Below, piece by piece: positions 8,373 to 15,609 of a stretch of DNA of 64,000 nucleotides. The translations under genes and the position numbers were made by a program. Position 1 is the first letter of the stretch; every line of letters starts with the position of its first letter. This stretch comes from DATEGZ01 sp035279905 (GTDB lineage: Bacteria; Acidobacteriota; Vicinamibacteria; Vicinamibacterales; SCN-69-37). Location of the stretch: contig DATEGZ010000149.1 in the NCBI GenBank assembly GCA_035279905.1, positions 1-64,000 of the forward strand. Reading direction: 5' to 3'. The notes beneath the pieces were generated by a model. It ran no database searches, was not told where the DNA came from, and worked only from the letters and a program-made list of their open reading frames with translations.

Positions 8373-9452
8373 ATGGCAGTGCAGCGGATTGGCATCCTGA
8401 CCGGCGGCGGCGACGCACCCGGATTGAACGCGGTCATTCGCGCGGTCGTCAAGGCGGCCGCCAACGCGCAGATCGAGTGCGTCGGCCTCGAAGACAGTTT
8501 CGACGGGCTGATCTTCCCGGAACGGTCCCGGCCCATCACGCCGCGCAACGTGACCGGCATCCTCCGGCTCGGCGGCACCATTCTCGGCACGACCAACCGG
8601 GGCAATCCGTTCGCGTATCCCGTCACTACGGCGGAAGGGTCGGCCGATTACTCGACGCGGTGCGTCGACAACATCCGCGCGCTCGGTCTCGACGCGCTCG
8701 TCGTCATCGGCGGCGACGGGACGCTGACGATCGCGCACGAATTTCACAAGCGCGGCGTGCCCATCGTCGGCGTGCCCAAGACGATTGACAACGACATCGT
8801 CGAAACCACGATGACGTTCGGGTTCGATTCGGCGGTGGCCTTCGCGACGGACGCGATCGACCGGCTGCACACGACGGCCGAGGCGCACCACCGCGTGATG
8901 GTCGTCGAGGTGATGGGCCGCTACGCGGGCTGGATCGCGCTCTACGCGGGGCTGGCCGGCGGCGCAGACGTGGTGTTGATTCCGGAGATCCCGTTCAGCC
9001 CCGAGCGGGTCGCCGAGCGCATCAAGGCGCGCGACCAATGGGGCGCGCGATTCAGCATCGTCGTGGCCGCGGAGGGCGCGACGCCGATCGGCGGCACGCG
9101 ATCGCTCGTCGCCGAGGGCACGGCGCACCGGCTCGAACGGCTCGGCGGCATCGCCGAGCTCGTCGCCAAAGACCTCGAGCGGCTGACCGGCAAGGAAGCG
9201 CGGCACGTCGTCCTGGGCCACCTCCAGCGCGGCGGCCCGCCCTCGGCGTACGACCGCATGCTCGCAACGCGGTTTGGCAGCTTCGCGGTCGAACTAATAA
9301 AGGATGGGCAGTTCGGTGTGATGACCGCGCTGCGCTCGCCCGATATCGTCGCCGTCCCGCTCGACTGCATCGTCGGCCGCACCCGCACGGTGCCGATCAA
9401 CGGCGACGTCATGCGCACCGCCAGGAGCATCGGGATCTCGTTCGGGGACTGA
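8373..9452 (+). CDS. pfkA: 6-phosphofructokinase
   Basis: 359 aa cytoplasmic enzyme of glycolysis, phosphorylating fructose 6-phosphate. The N-terminal loop GILTGGGDAPGLNAVIRAVV binds the phosphoryl donor. GGDGT (near residue 114) and PKTIDND (near 136) are the donor and active-site motifs, with TFGFDSAV and MGRYAG in the substrate region. Gly after GGD suggests ATP rather than pyrophosphate. The Lys in PKTIDND is also seen in PPi-type and some actinobacterial ATP-type enzymes, so the donor is not certain. It is convergent with the asparaginase gene (7 bases apart). Confidence 0.93.
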   Translation: MAVQRIGILTGGGDAPGLNAVIRAVVKAAANAQIECVGLEDSFDGLIFPERSRPITPRNVTGILRLGGTILGTTNRGNPFAYPVTTAEGSADYSTRCVDNIRALGLDALVVIGGDGTLTIAHEFHKRGVPIVGVPKTIDNDIVETTMTFGFDSAVAFATDAIDRLHTTAEAHHRVMVVEVMGRYAGWIALYAGLAGGADVVLIPEIPFSPERVAERIKARDQWGARFSIVVAAEGATPIGGTRSLVAEGTAHRLERLGGIAELVAKDLERLTGKEARHVVLGHLQRGGPPSAYDRMLATRFGSFAVELIKDGQFGVMTALRSPDIVAVPLDCIVGRTRTVPINGDVMRTARSIGISFGD

Positions 9453-9459
9453 GCTCAGA

Positions 9460-10461
9460 TCAGACGAGTGATGCGACGAGACTTCGGGCTCGCGTGACGT
9501 CTGACTCAACCCCCAGCGCCACCATCTGCAGCAGCCGCGCTTTCGCCCCCGACAGATCGCCCGCGAGGATCGCGCCGATCTTCGCGAGCTGCGCGCCGCC
9601 GCCGTCGTAGCCGTAGCGCGGGCCGACGCGGCCGGAGAGCGAGCGCGACGAGATCGTCACGATCACGCCGGCCTTCACGGCGTCCGTGAGCGCCGGCACG
9701 ATCGCCGGCGGGACGTTGCCGCGGCCGAAGCCGACAATCGCGAGCCCGCGCGCCTGGTCGGCCACGGCCGTGCGGATGAATCGATCGGACATGCCCGTGT
9801 AGGCCTGTACCAGATCGACGCGGGTATCGAGGCGTGCGATGCGGAGGCCGGCGGGCGCAGCGGCGTCGTGCCACGCAGGGCGGGGCAGTGTCAGGCGGCG
9901 GAAGATGACCGTGCCGCCGTCGATGACGCCAATCGGCCCGAACTCGGACGCGGCAAACGATCCCGACGATTCCGTGTGGATCTTGCGCACTTCGCGCGCC
10001 GGAATGATCTGCTCGTCCATCACGACGAGCACGCCGTGGCCGCGGGCGGAGGGTGACGCCGCGACGCGCGCGGCGGCGATGAGATTGCCGGGCCCGTCCC
10101 AGCTCGGGTCGGACACGGTCCGCATCGCGCCCACCAGCACGACGGGCTTGTCGGACGTCAGCACGAGATCAAGAAGGTAGGCCGTCTCCTCGATCGTGTC
10201 CGTGCCGTGCGTGATGACGAGGCCGTCGATGTCCGGCCGCGCGAGCCAGGCGGCCGCGCGCGTGGCCAGGCGCCACATGCCGTCCGGCGTGACGTGCGGA
10301 CCTGGCAGACGGGTGAAGTCTTCGACCTCGAACGCCGTGACGCGGGCCAGTTCGGGCACCTGCGCGAGGATGTCCGCCCCGCCGAGCGCGGGCATCGCCG
10401 CGCCCGTCGCCGGGTCCAGTTTCATCGAGATGGTGCCGCCTGTGAACAGCAGCCCGATCAT
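9460..10461 (-). CDS. L-asparaginase (type I-like, cytoplasmic)
   Basis: 333 aa with no signal peptide. It hydrolyses L-asparagine to aspartate and ammonia. The nucleophile loop FTGGTISM lies at residues 6-13 and the second catalytic motif ITHGTDTIEETAYLLDL near 83-99, both hallmarks of the asparaginase/glutaminase family. A C-terminal domain (VPPAIVPALTDAVKAGV, SRSLSGRVGPRYGYDGGG) completes the fold. ATG 10461 is one base after the thrC stop, so it is co-transcribed as the last gene of pyrH-frr-thrC-asparaginase. Linkage to threonine synthase fits aspartate-family metabolism. Confidence 0.9.
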   Translation of the reverse strand: MIGLLFTGGTISMKLDPATGAAMPALGGADILAQVPELARVTAFEVEDFTRLPGPHVTPDGMWRLATRAAAWLARPDIDGLVITHGTDTIEETAYLLDLVLTSDKPVVLVGAMRTVSDPSWDGPGNLIAAARVAASPSARGHGVLVVMDEQIIPAREVRKIHTESSGSFAASEFGPIGVIDGGTVIFRRLTLPRPAWHDAAAPAGLRIARLDTRVDLVQAYTGMSDRFIRTAVADQARGLAIVGFGRGNVPPAIVPALTDAVKAGVIVTISSRSLSGRVGPRYGYDGGGAQLAKIGAILAGDLSGAKARLLQMVALGVESDVTRARSLVASLV

Positions 10462-10462
10462 G

Positions 10463-11647
10463 TCAGCCGAGGACGTCGAGGTATTTGAGCGCGCCGCCGG
10501 TGTTGAACACGACGACCGTGTCGTTGGGCGTCACGCGGCCCTCCGCGATGAGCACGCGCAGGGCGTGGAGCGCCGCGCCGCCTTCGGGCGCCGCGCTGAT
10601 GCCCTCGAGCCGGCCAAGCTCTTTCATCGCGGCCACCATGTCGGCGTCGGACACGGCCACGGCCGCGCCCTTGCTCTCGCGCACGGCCCGGAGCACCAGA
10701 AAATCGCCGATGGCCTTCGGCACGCGCAAGCCGTCGGCGACCGTGGCCGCGTTCTGCCACATCTCCGACTTCTCCGTGCCGGCCGTGTACGCCTTGATGA
10801 TCGGCGCGCAGCCCGCGGCCTGCACTGTGACCATGTGCGGGCGCTTCACCGGGTCGATCCAGCCGAGCGCTGACATCTCGGCAAACGCCTTCCACATGCC
10901 GACCATGCCCGTGCCGCCGCCGGTGGGGTAGATAATCCAGTCGGGCAGCGTCCAGCCCAGCTGTTCGGCCACCTCGTACCCCATCGTCTTCTTGCCTTCG
11001 ATCCGGTACGGCTCCTTGAGGGTCGACACGTCGTACCAGCCGAGCTTGCTGCCAAGCTCAGCCGCGCGCTTGCCCGCGTCGGTAATGAGGCCGTCGACGA
11101 GCGTGACCTCCGCGCCGTAGAGCTCGCACTCGCGGATGAACGGTTTCTTCACGTCCCTCGGCATGAACACCTTGGCGGCGAGCCCCGCTCGTGCCGCGTA
11201 GGCCGCCATCGCGTTGCCCGCGTTGCCCGCCGTCGGCACCGATAGCGTTTTGGCCCCGAGATGAAACGCGCGTGTGACGGCGGCGGAAAGGCCGCGCGCC
11301 TTGAATGAATTCGTCGGATTGAGGGACTCGTCCTTGACCAGGAGCCGCGTGAGACCGAGCGAAGCGCCGAGCCGCTTCGCTTCGATGAGCGGTGTCCAGC
11401 CTTCGCCGAGCGAGATCGGTTCCTCGATCCCGTTGGGCCCGTCGAGCAGCGGCATCACCTCGCGGTAGCGCCACATCGAGGCTTCGCGGCTCGCGAGCGA
11501 CTCGCGCGACCAGCGTTTCGCCGCGGTCAAATCGTAGCGGGCGAGCAGCGGCGCGCCGCACTGGCAGAGATGGTGAATCTCGCGAGGATTGCGCGGCGGT
11601 GCCCCACACGGCACCGAACACTCGAGATGAGAGAAATAGGACGGCAC
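10463..11647 (-). CDS. thrC: Threonine synthase
   Basis: 394 aa PLP enzyme converting O-phosphohomoserine to threonine. A Cys-containing N-terminal segment (HLECSVPCGA, then CQCGAPLLARYDL) is a rubredoxin-like extension found in one threonine synthase class. The PLP lysine is in NPTNSFKARG near residue 113. PTAGNAGNAMAAYAARAG and PTGGGTGMVG bind the cofactor phosphate region. The start codon is GTG, sharing its first base with the frr stop (TAGTG), so translation is coupled to frr. A cysteate or diaminopropionate enzyme of the same fold is less likely. Confidence 0.88.
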   Translation of the reverse strand: MPSYFSHLECSVPCGAPPRNPREIHHLCQCGAPLLARYDLTAAKRWSRESLASREASMWRYREVMPLLDGPNGIEEPISLGEGWTPLIEAKRLGASLGLTRLLVKDESLNPTNSFKARGLSAAVTRAFHLGAKTLSVPTAGNAGNAMAAYAARAGLAAKVFMPRDVKKPFIRECELYGAEVTLVDGLITDAGKRAAELGSKLGWYDVSTLKEPYRIEGKKTMGYEVAEQLGWTLPDWIIYPTGGGTGMVGMWKAFAEMSALGWIDPVKRPHMVTVQAAGCAPIIKAYTAGTEKSEMWQNAATVADGLRVPKAIGDFLVLRAVRESKGAAVAVSDADMVAAMKELGRLEGISAAPEGGAALHALRVLIAEGRVTPNDTVVVFNTGGALKYLDVLG

Positions 11648-12216
11648 TACTTGCCCAGCAACTCCTGATCTTTCTTCTTCTGCAGGTCGTCGATGAGCGT
11701 CACGTGCGAATCGGTGATCTTCTGGACGTCCTCGAGCGCCCGGCGCTCGTCGTCTTCCGAGATCTTGTGGTCCTTGAGCAGCTTCTTCAGCCGCTCGTTG
11801 GCGTCGCGGCGGACCTGGCGCACGCCGTTGCGGCCTTCCTCGGCGTACTTGTGCACCAGCCGGGACAACTCCTTGCGGCGCTCCTCGGTCAGCGACGGGA
11901 TCGGAATCCGCAGGACCTTGCCGTCCGACGCGGGGTTCAGCCCGAGGTTGCTCTTCTGCACCGCGCGCTCGATGGCGCCCATCAGCGACGGGTCGAACGG
12001 CTGGGCGACAATCAGTGTGGGCTCGGGCACCGACAGCTGTGCCACCTGGTTGAGCGGCATCGTCGTGCCGTAGGCCTCGACGTGCACGGGATCGAGCAGC
12101 GAGACCGTCGCGCGGCCCGTGCGCAGCCCGGCCAGCTCCTTGCGGACGTGTTCGATCGTGCTGTCCATCCGCTTCTTGACCTCAGCGTTGAGGCTCTTCA
12201 GGTCGTTGACATCCAT
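11647..12216 (-). CDS. frr: Ribosome recycling factor
   Basis: 189 aa, the usual length. RRF splits post-termination ribosomes together with EF-G. Family motifs are present: RKELAGLRTGRATVSLLDPV, GTTMPLNQVAQLSVPEP, NPASDGKVLRIPIPSLTEER and VRQVRRDANERLKKLLKD. It begins six bases after the pyrH stop in the widely conserved order tsf-pyrH-frr. Its stop overlaps the thrC GTG start, which is not a universal arrangement. Confidence 0.97.
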   Translation of the reverse strand: MDVNDLKSLNAEVKKRMDSTIEHVRKELAGLRTGRATVSLLDPVHVEAYGTTMPLNQVAQLSVPEPTLIVAQPFDPSLMGAIERAVQKSNLGLNPASDGKVLRIPIPSLTEERRKELSRLVHKYAEEGRNGVRQVRRDANERLKKLLKDHKISEDDERRALEDVQKITDSHVTLIDDLQKKKDQELLGK

Positions 12217-12222
12217 AGCGGT

Positions 12223-12942
12223 CTACGCCATCACCGTGGTGCCCACCGGCTCGCCCATGATCACGCGCCGCAGGTTGCCGCCCTGGCGCAGATTGAAGAC
12301 GATGATCGGCAGCTTGTTGTCCATGCAGAGGGAGATCGCGGTCGCGTCCATCACCTTGAGGCCGCGCTCGAGGACTTCGAGATACGAGATCGAGTCGTAC
12401 CGCTTGGCGGTGCGGTCGATCATCGGATCGGCGGTGTAAACGCCGTCCACCTTGGTGCCCTTGAGGATGACCTCGGCGCGCATCTCCATCGCGCGCAGCG
12501 CGGCGGCGGTGTCGGTGGTGAAGTACGGATTGCCGGTGCCGGCCGCGAAGACGACGATGCGGCCCTTTTCGAGGTGGCGGATCGCGCGGCGGCGGATGAA
12601 CGGCTCGGCGACCGAGCGCATTTCGATCGCAGTGGCCACGCGCGTGGTCACGCCGATCTGCTCGAGCGCGTCCTGCAGGGCAAGCGCGTTGATGACGGTC
12701 GCCAGCATGCCCATGGAGTCCGCGGTCGACCGGTCCATGCCGCGGGCGCTGGCGGCCAGCCCGCGAAACAGGTTGCCGCCGCCAATCACGACGCCGATCT
12801 GCACGCCCAGCGACTGGACCTCGCCGATCTCGCGCGCGATCTGGGTCGTGATCGCTGGATCAATGCCGAAGGCCTGCTCGCCCATCAAGGCCTCTCCCGA
12901 CAGTTTTAAGAGGATGCGGGAGTAGACGGGCGTCGAGGGCAC
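12223..12942 (-). CDS. pyrH: UMP kinase
   Basis: 239 aa from GTG 12942, matching the normal family length. The open frame extends to 12987 but would then run through the tsf terminator. It phosphorylates UMP in pyrimidine synthesis. The N-terminal LLKLSGEAL, VIGGGNLFRG and GTGNPYFTTDTAAALRA are kinase motifs, and KVDGVYTADP is also typical. No Shine-Dalgarno precedes the GTG. Instead an extended -10 (TGTTATAAT) ends about ten bases upstream, so the message may be leaderless. It is followed by frr. Confidence 0.94.
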   Translation of the reverse strand: MPSTPVYSRILLKLSGEALMGEQAFGIDPAITTQIAREIGEVQSLGVQIGVVIGGGNLFRGLAASARGMDRSTADSMGMLATVINALALQDALEQIGVTTRVATAIEMRSVAEPFIRRRAIRHLEKGRIVVFAAGTGNPYFTTDTAAALRAMEMRAEVILKGTKVDGVYTADPMIDRTAKRYDSISYLEVLERGLKVMDATAISLCMDNKLPIIVFNLRQGGNLRRVIMGEPVGTTVMA

Positions 12943-12951
12943 GGGGGAGTG

Positions 12952-12960
12952 ATTATAACA
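12952..12960 (-). promoter_or_regulatory. Extended -10 promoter element for pyrH
   Basis: On the minus strand TGT-TATAAT is a perfect extended -10. Transcription would begin near 12944-12946, only 2-4 bases before the pyrH GTG. No good -35 is available because the upstream bases are the tsf terminator stem. Extended -10 promoters do not need one. Confidence 0.5.
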
Positions 12961-12996
12961 ATGAGGCCGTGGGGCAACAGGCCCCACAGCCTCATT
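12960..12996 (-). terminator. Hairpin terminator after tsf
   Basis: The arms AATGAGGC-C-GTGGGGC (12960-12975) and GCCCCAC-A-GCCTCATT (12981-12996) pair over 15 bp with one mismatch around loop AACAG. The hairpin lies four bases past the tsf stop. The following tail is TTGTTATAAT rather than a clean T-run, so termination may be partial. That tail doubles as the pyrH -10. Confidence 0.6.
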
Positions 12997-13000
12997 TCAA

Positions 13001-13609
13001 CTAACTGGCCGAGTCGCCGACCTTGAACCGCACGAACCGCGCCACGCTCACGTTCTCGCCGAGCTTGGCGATGGCCGCCTGGATCAGCTGGCCGACCGTG
13101 GTCTTGCTGTCGCGGATCGAGACCTGGTCCACGAGGCACGTCGTCTCGTAGAAGCTGCCGAGCTTGCCCTCGACGATCTTGTCGATGACCTGCGGCGGCT
13201 TGCCCGAGCCTTCCATCTGCGCCCGGTAGATGCTGCGCTCCTTGTCGAGGACCTCCGCCGGGACGTCCTCGCGGCGGACGTACGTCGGGTTGGCGGCCGC
13301 CACCTGCAGGGCCAGCTCCTTGAGCAGATTCTGGAAGTCGTCGGTGCGCGCGACGAAGTCGGACTCGCAGTTGAGCTCCACGAGGACGCCGATCTTGCCG
13401 CCCATGTGGATGTACGAGCCGATCAGGCCCTCGCTGGTCGAGCGGCCCGACTTCTTGGCGGCTTGCGCCAGGCCCCGCTTGCGCAGGACGGTCGTGGCCG
13501 CCTCGATGTCGCCGCTGGCCTCCTGGAGCGCGGCTTTGCACTCCATCATGCCGGCGCCCGTACGCTCGCGGAGGGTCTTGACGAGGGAAGCCGAGATTTC
13601 GACGGACAT
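13001..13609 (-). CDS. tsf: Elongation factor Ts
   Basis: 202 aa, a short-form EF-Ts that exchanges GDP on EF-Tu. The N-terminal UBA-like domain holds LVKTLRERTGAGMMECKAAL, followed by GDIEAATTVLRKRG. The TDFVA-like motif appears as CESDFVARTDDFQNL, the EF-Tu contact. The C-terminal part (GKIVEGKL-like KIVEGKLGSFYE, then LVDQVSIRDSK) is complete. Start ATG 13609. It follows rpsB on the same strand with an inverted-repeat element between them, and ends before a hairpin terminator. Confidence 0.97.
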   Translation of the reverse strand: MSVEISASLVKTLRERTGAGMMECKAALQEASGDIEAATTVLRKRGLAQAAKKSGRSTSEGLIGSYIHMGGKIGVLVELNCESDFVARTDDFQNLLKELALQVAAANPTYVRREDVPAEVLDKERSIYRAQMEGSGKPPQVIDKIVEGKLGSFYETTCLVDQVSIRDSKTTVGQLIQAAIAKLGENVSVARFVRFKVGDSAS

Positions 13610-13627
13610 AAAGACTCCTAGCGAAAC

Positions 13628-13709
13628 AACTTAGAACTTAAAACTTAGAAGTGCAGAGTGACCGCGCGCCCGCGTGCACTCCGAAGTTCTAAGTTTTGAG
13701 TTCTAAGTT
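13628..13709. repeat. Long AT-rich inverted repeat between rpsB and tsf
   Basis: Two 23-base arms (13628-13650 and 13687-13709), built from the word TTCTAAGTT, pair with a single G-T mismatch. A further CTAAGTT copy overlaps the right arm end. The 36-base loop contains its own GTGCA/TGCAC pair (13651-13655, 13675-13679). The AT-rich arms contrast with the GC-rich operon around them. This looks like a REP/MITE-type element or an mRNA-stability hairpin inside the rplM-rpsI-rpsB-tsf transcript. Confidence 0.75.
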
Positions 13710-13732
13710 CTAAGTTGCTGAATAATGCGGTT

Positions 13733-14482
13733 CTAGACCGAAGCAGCCGTCGTCGCTTCCGCGCGCTTGTCGGAGGCGGCGTCCTGGGCGTGCGCGTCGG
13801 CGACGCCGCGGCCGGCGAGCACCGCGTCGGCGATGCCGGCGGCAAACAGCCGAATCGAGCGCAGGGCGTCATCGTTGCCCGGCACGACGTAATCGACCTC
13901 GTCCGGATCGCAGTTGGTGTCGACGACGCCGATCACCGGAATCTTCAGCTTGCGCGCCTCGTCGACGGCGATCTGCTCGTGCTTGGTGTCGACGACGAAC
14001 ACGGCGTCGGGCAGGCGCGACATGCCGCGAATCCCGTCGAGGTTCTTCGCGAGCTTGCGGCGCTCTTTCTCGAGCCGCGCGATTTCCTTCTTCGAGAGCG
14101 TCTCGTACCGGCCGTCGGTCGTCATCGCCTCGAGCTCACGCAGGCGGGCGAGACTCCGCTGAATCGTCGAGAAGTTCGTGAGGAGCCCGCCGAGCCAGCG
14201 CTGGTTGACGAAGTACATCTGGCAGCGCTGCGCTTCCTCGGCAATGGCGTCCTGCGCCTGCCGCTTCGTGCCCACGAAGAGGACTGTGCCGCCCTGGCCG
14301 GCTGTCGTCGTCACGAACTCGGCCGCCTCGCGGTAGAGCTTCGCGGTGCGCCCGAGGTCAATGATGTAGATGCCGTTGCGTTCACCAAAGATGTACGGCT
14401 TCATCTTCGGGTTCCAGCGCTTGGTCTGGTGGCCGAAGTGAACGCCAGCCTCCAGCAGATCCTTCATCGCGATCGCACTCAA
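13733..14482 (-). CDS. rpsB: 30S ribosomal protein S2
   Basis: 249 aa. The conserved start MKDLLEAGVHFGHQTKRWNP is preceded by SAIA. I chose TTG 14482 because an AAGGAG lies ten bases upstream. The alternative ATG 14467 has no ribosome site at usable distance, and the open frame upstream runs into rpsI. Other motifs: KMKPYIFGERNGIYIIDL, VLFVGTKRQAQD, NQRWLGGLLTNF and IPVIGVVDTNCDPDEVDYV. It binds the small subunit near S1. It belongs to the rplM-rpsI-rpsB-tsf operon, an uncommon fusion of the L13-S9 and S2-Ts pairs. Confidence 0.97.
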   Translation of the reverse strand: MSAIAMKDLLEAGVHFGHQTKRWNPKMKPYIFGERNGIYIIDLGRTAKLYREAAEFVTTTAGQGGTVLFVGTKRQAQDAIAEEAQRCQMYFVNQRWLGGLLTNFSTIQRSLARLRELEAMTTDGRYETLSKKEIARLEKERRKLAKNLDGIRGMSRLPDAVFVVDTKHEQIAVDEARKLKIPVIGVVDTNCDPDEVDYVVPGNDDALRSIRLFAAGIADAVLAGRGVADAHAQDAASDKRAEATTAASV

Positions 14483-14507
14483 CGGATTTCGACTCCTTCG
14501 ATCCGGG

Positions 14508-14900
14508 TTAACGTTTGCTGAACTGGAAGCGTTTACGCGCTCCCGCCATTCCGTACTTCTTGCGTTCCTTGGCACGCGGGTCGCGCGTCAGCAGCCCCGC
14601 CTTGCGGAGCCGCGAGCGCAACTCGGCGTCGTAGATGACGAGCGCGCGCGCGATGCCCAGGCGCAGCGCGCCGGCCTGACCGGCCACGCCGCCGCCGGCC
14701 GTCGTCGCCATCACATCGAATCTCTCGGACGTCTCGGTCACGACGAGCGGCTGACGAATGGTCAAGCGCAGCGATTCAGCGGGGAAGCTCGCTTCGATCG
14801 GTTTGTGATTGACGGTAATCGTGCCCTTGCCGGGTCTGAGGAACACACGCGCCGTCGACGTCTTCCGCCGGCCCGTGCCGTAATAGTCTTGCGTCGCCAA
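14508..14900 (-). CDS. rpsI: 30S ribosomal protein S9
   Basis: 130 aa. Family motifs: YYGTGRRKTSTARVFLRPG near the N-terminus, GGGVAGQAGALRLGIARAL in the middle, and the basic tail RKKYGMAGARKRFQFSKR, whose end reaches the P-site tRNA. The start is TTG 14900, one base after the rplM TAA, so translation is coupled. It is the standard partner of rplM. Confidence 0.97.
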   Translation of the reverse strand: MATQDYYGTGRRKTSTARVFLRPGKGTITVNHKPIEASFPAESLRLTIRQPLVVTETSERFDVMATTAGGGVAGQAGALRLGIARALVIYDAELRSRLRKAGLLTRDPRAKERKKYGMAGARKRFQFSKR

Positions 14901-14901
14901 G

Positions 14902-15333
14902 TTATGCCACCTCGAGCTTCTGCGGCTGCTGAGCCGTGTGCGGGTGATCGGCCCGCGCGTACACCTTGAGCTTGCGGTACATCGCCGCGCCGAGCTTCGT
15001 CTTCGGCAACATGCCGTGCACCGCCTCTTCGACCAGCCGCACCGGATTCTTCTGACGCACGATCTTGGCGCGCTCTTCGCGCAAGCCGCCTTCGTACCCG
15101 CTGTGCGTCCGGTAAATCTTCTGTTCTTCCTTCCGGCCCGTGAGCTTCACCTTCGCCGCGTTCACGATGACGACGTGATCGCCGGTGTCGAGATAGGGCA
15201 GCCACGTGGGCTTGTGTTTCCCTTGCAACAGCCGGGCCGCCGCGCTCGCCACTCGGCCGAGCACCTTGCCGTCCGCGTCGATGATGTGCCACTGGCGCGC
15301 GCTCGCTGGCGCCGCCGACTTCCCCGAGACCAT
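14902..15333 (-). CDS. rplM: 50S ribosomal protein L13
   Basis: 143 aa from ATG 15333, the usual length. AAAGGG five to ten bases upstream supports this start over the longer open frame to 15411. Motifs: WHIIDADGKVLGRVASAAA, GDHVVIVNAAKVKLTG, KIYRTHSGYEGGL and AVHGMLPKTKLG. It is first in the rplM-rpsI-rpsB-tsf series, behind a consensus-like promoter at 15374-15402. Confidence 0.97.
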   Translation of the reverse strand: MVSGKSAAPASARQWHIIDADGKVLGRVASAAARLLQGKHKPTWLPYLDTGDHVVIVNAAKVKLTGRKEEQKIYRTHSGYEGGLREERAKIVRQKNPVRLVEEAVHGMLPKTKLGAAMYRKLKVYARADHPHTAQQPQKLEVA

Positions 15334-15373
15334 GCCTTCCCTTTCAGCCGGATCAAAAGAACGGCAAACAAAG

Positions 15374-15402
15374 ATCATAGAGTTGGGTAAGCGAATTGTC
15401 AA
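15374..15402 (-). promoter_or_regulatory. sigma70-type promoter of the rplM operon
   Basis: The minus strand has a perfect -35 TTGACA (15402-15397), a 17-base spacer and TATGAT (15379-15374). Transcription would start near 15367, leaving a 30-40-base leader before rplM. This is the best-matching housekeeping promoter seen in the window. Confidence 0.8.
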
Positions 15403-15578
15403 TATTTGCAAGCGTTTGGGGCCGATCGCCCAACGCGCCAGGCCGCCCCCGGCATTTCGTCAGCGACGTGACAATCCTGTATTTCCCCGCCGAAATCGCG
15501 GCCTGACTGGCGGCCGCGCGGCCCCGGATTCGTGCGGAATCCGGGCGATCACCCGACCACATGCCGGGATCTACCACT

Positions 15579-15594
15579 TGGCATCAGGCTTGCC
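15579..15594 (+). promoter_or_regulatory. sigma54-like site upstream of pilM
   Basis: TGGCATCAGGCTTGCC matches TGGCACR-N4-TTGCW with three mismatches, and the GG and GC pairs are correctly spaced. The predicted start near 15605 leaves only about five bases before the pilM ATG, which weakens the call. Sigma54 control of type IV pili is well known in other bacteria (PilR). Confidence 0.35.
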
Positions 15595-15609
15595 CTTCAG
15601 TAGGCCGCT

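Noticed and set aside
12943..12987. Longer pyrH start at GTG 12987
   Set aside because: It would translate the tsf terminator hairpin and exceed the normal UMP kinase length.
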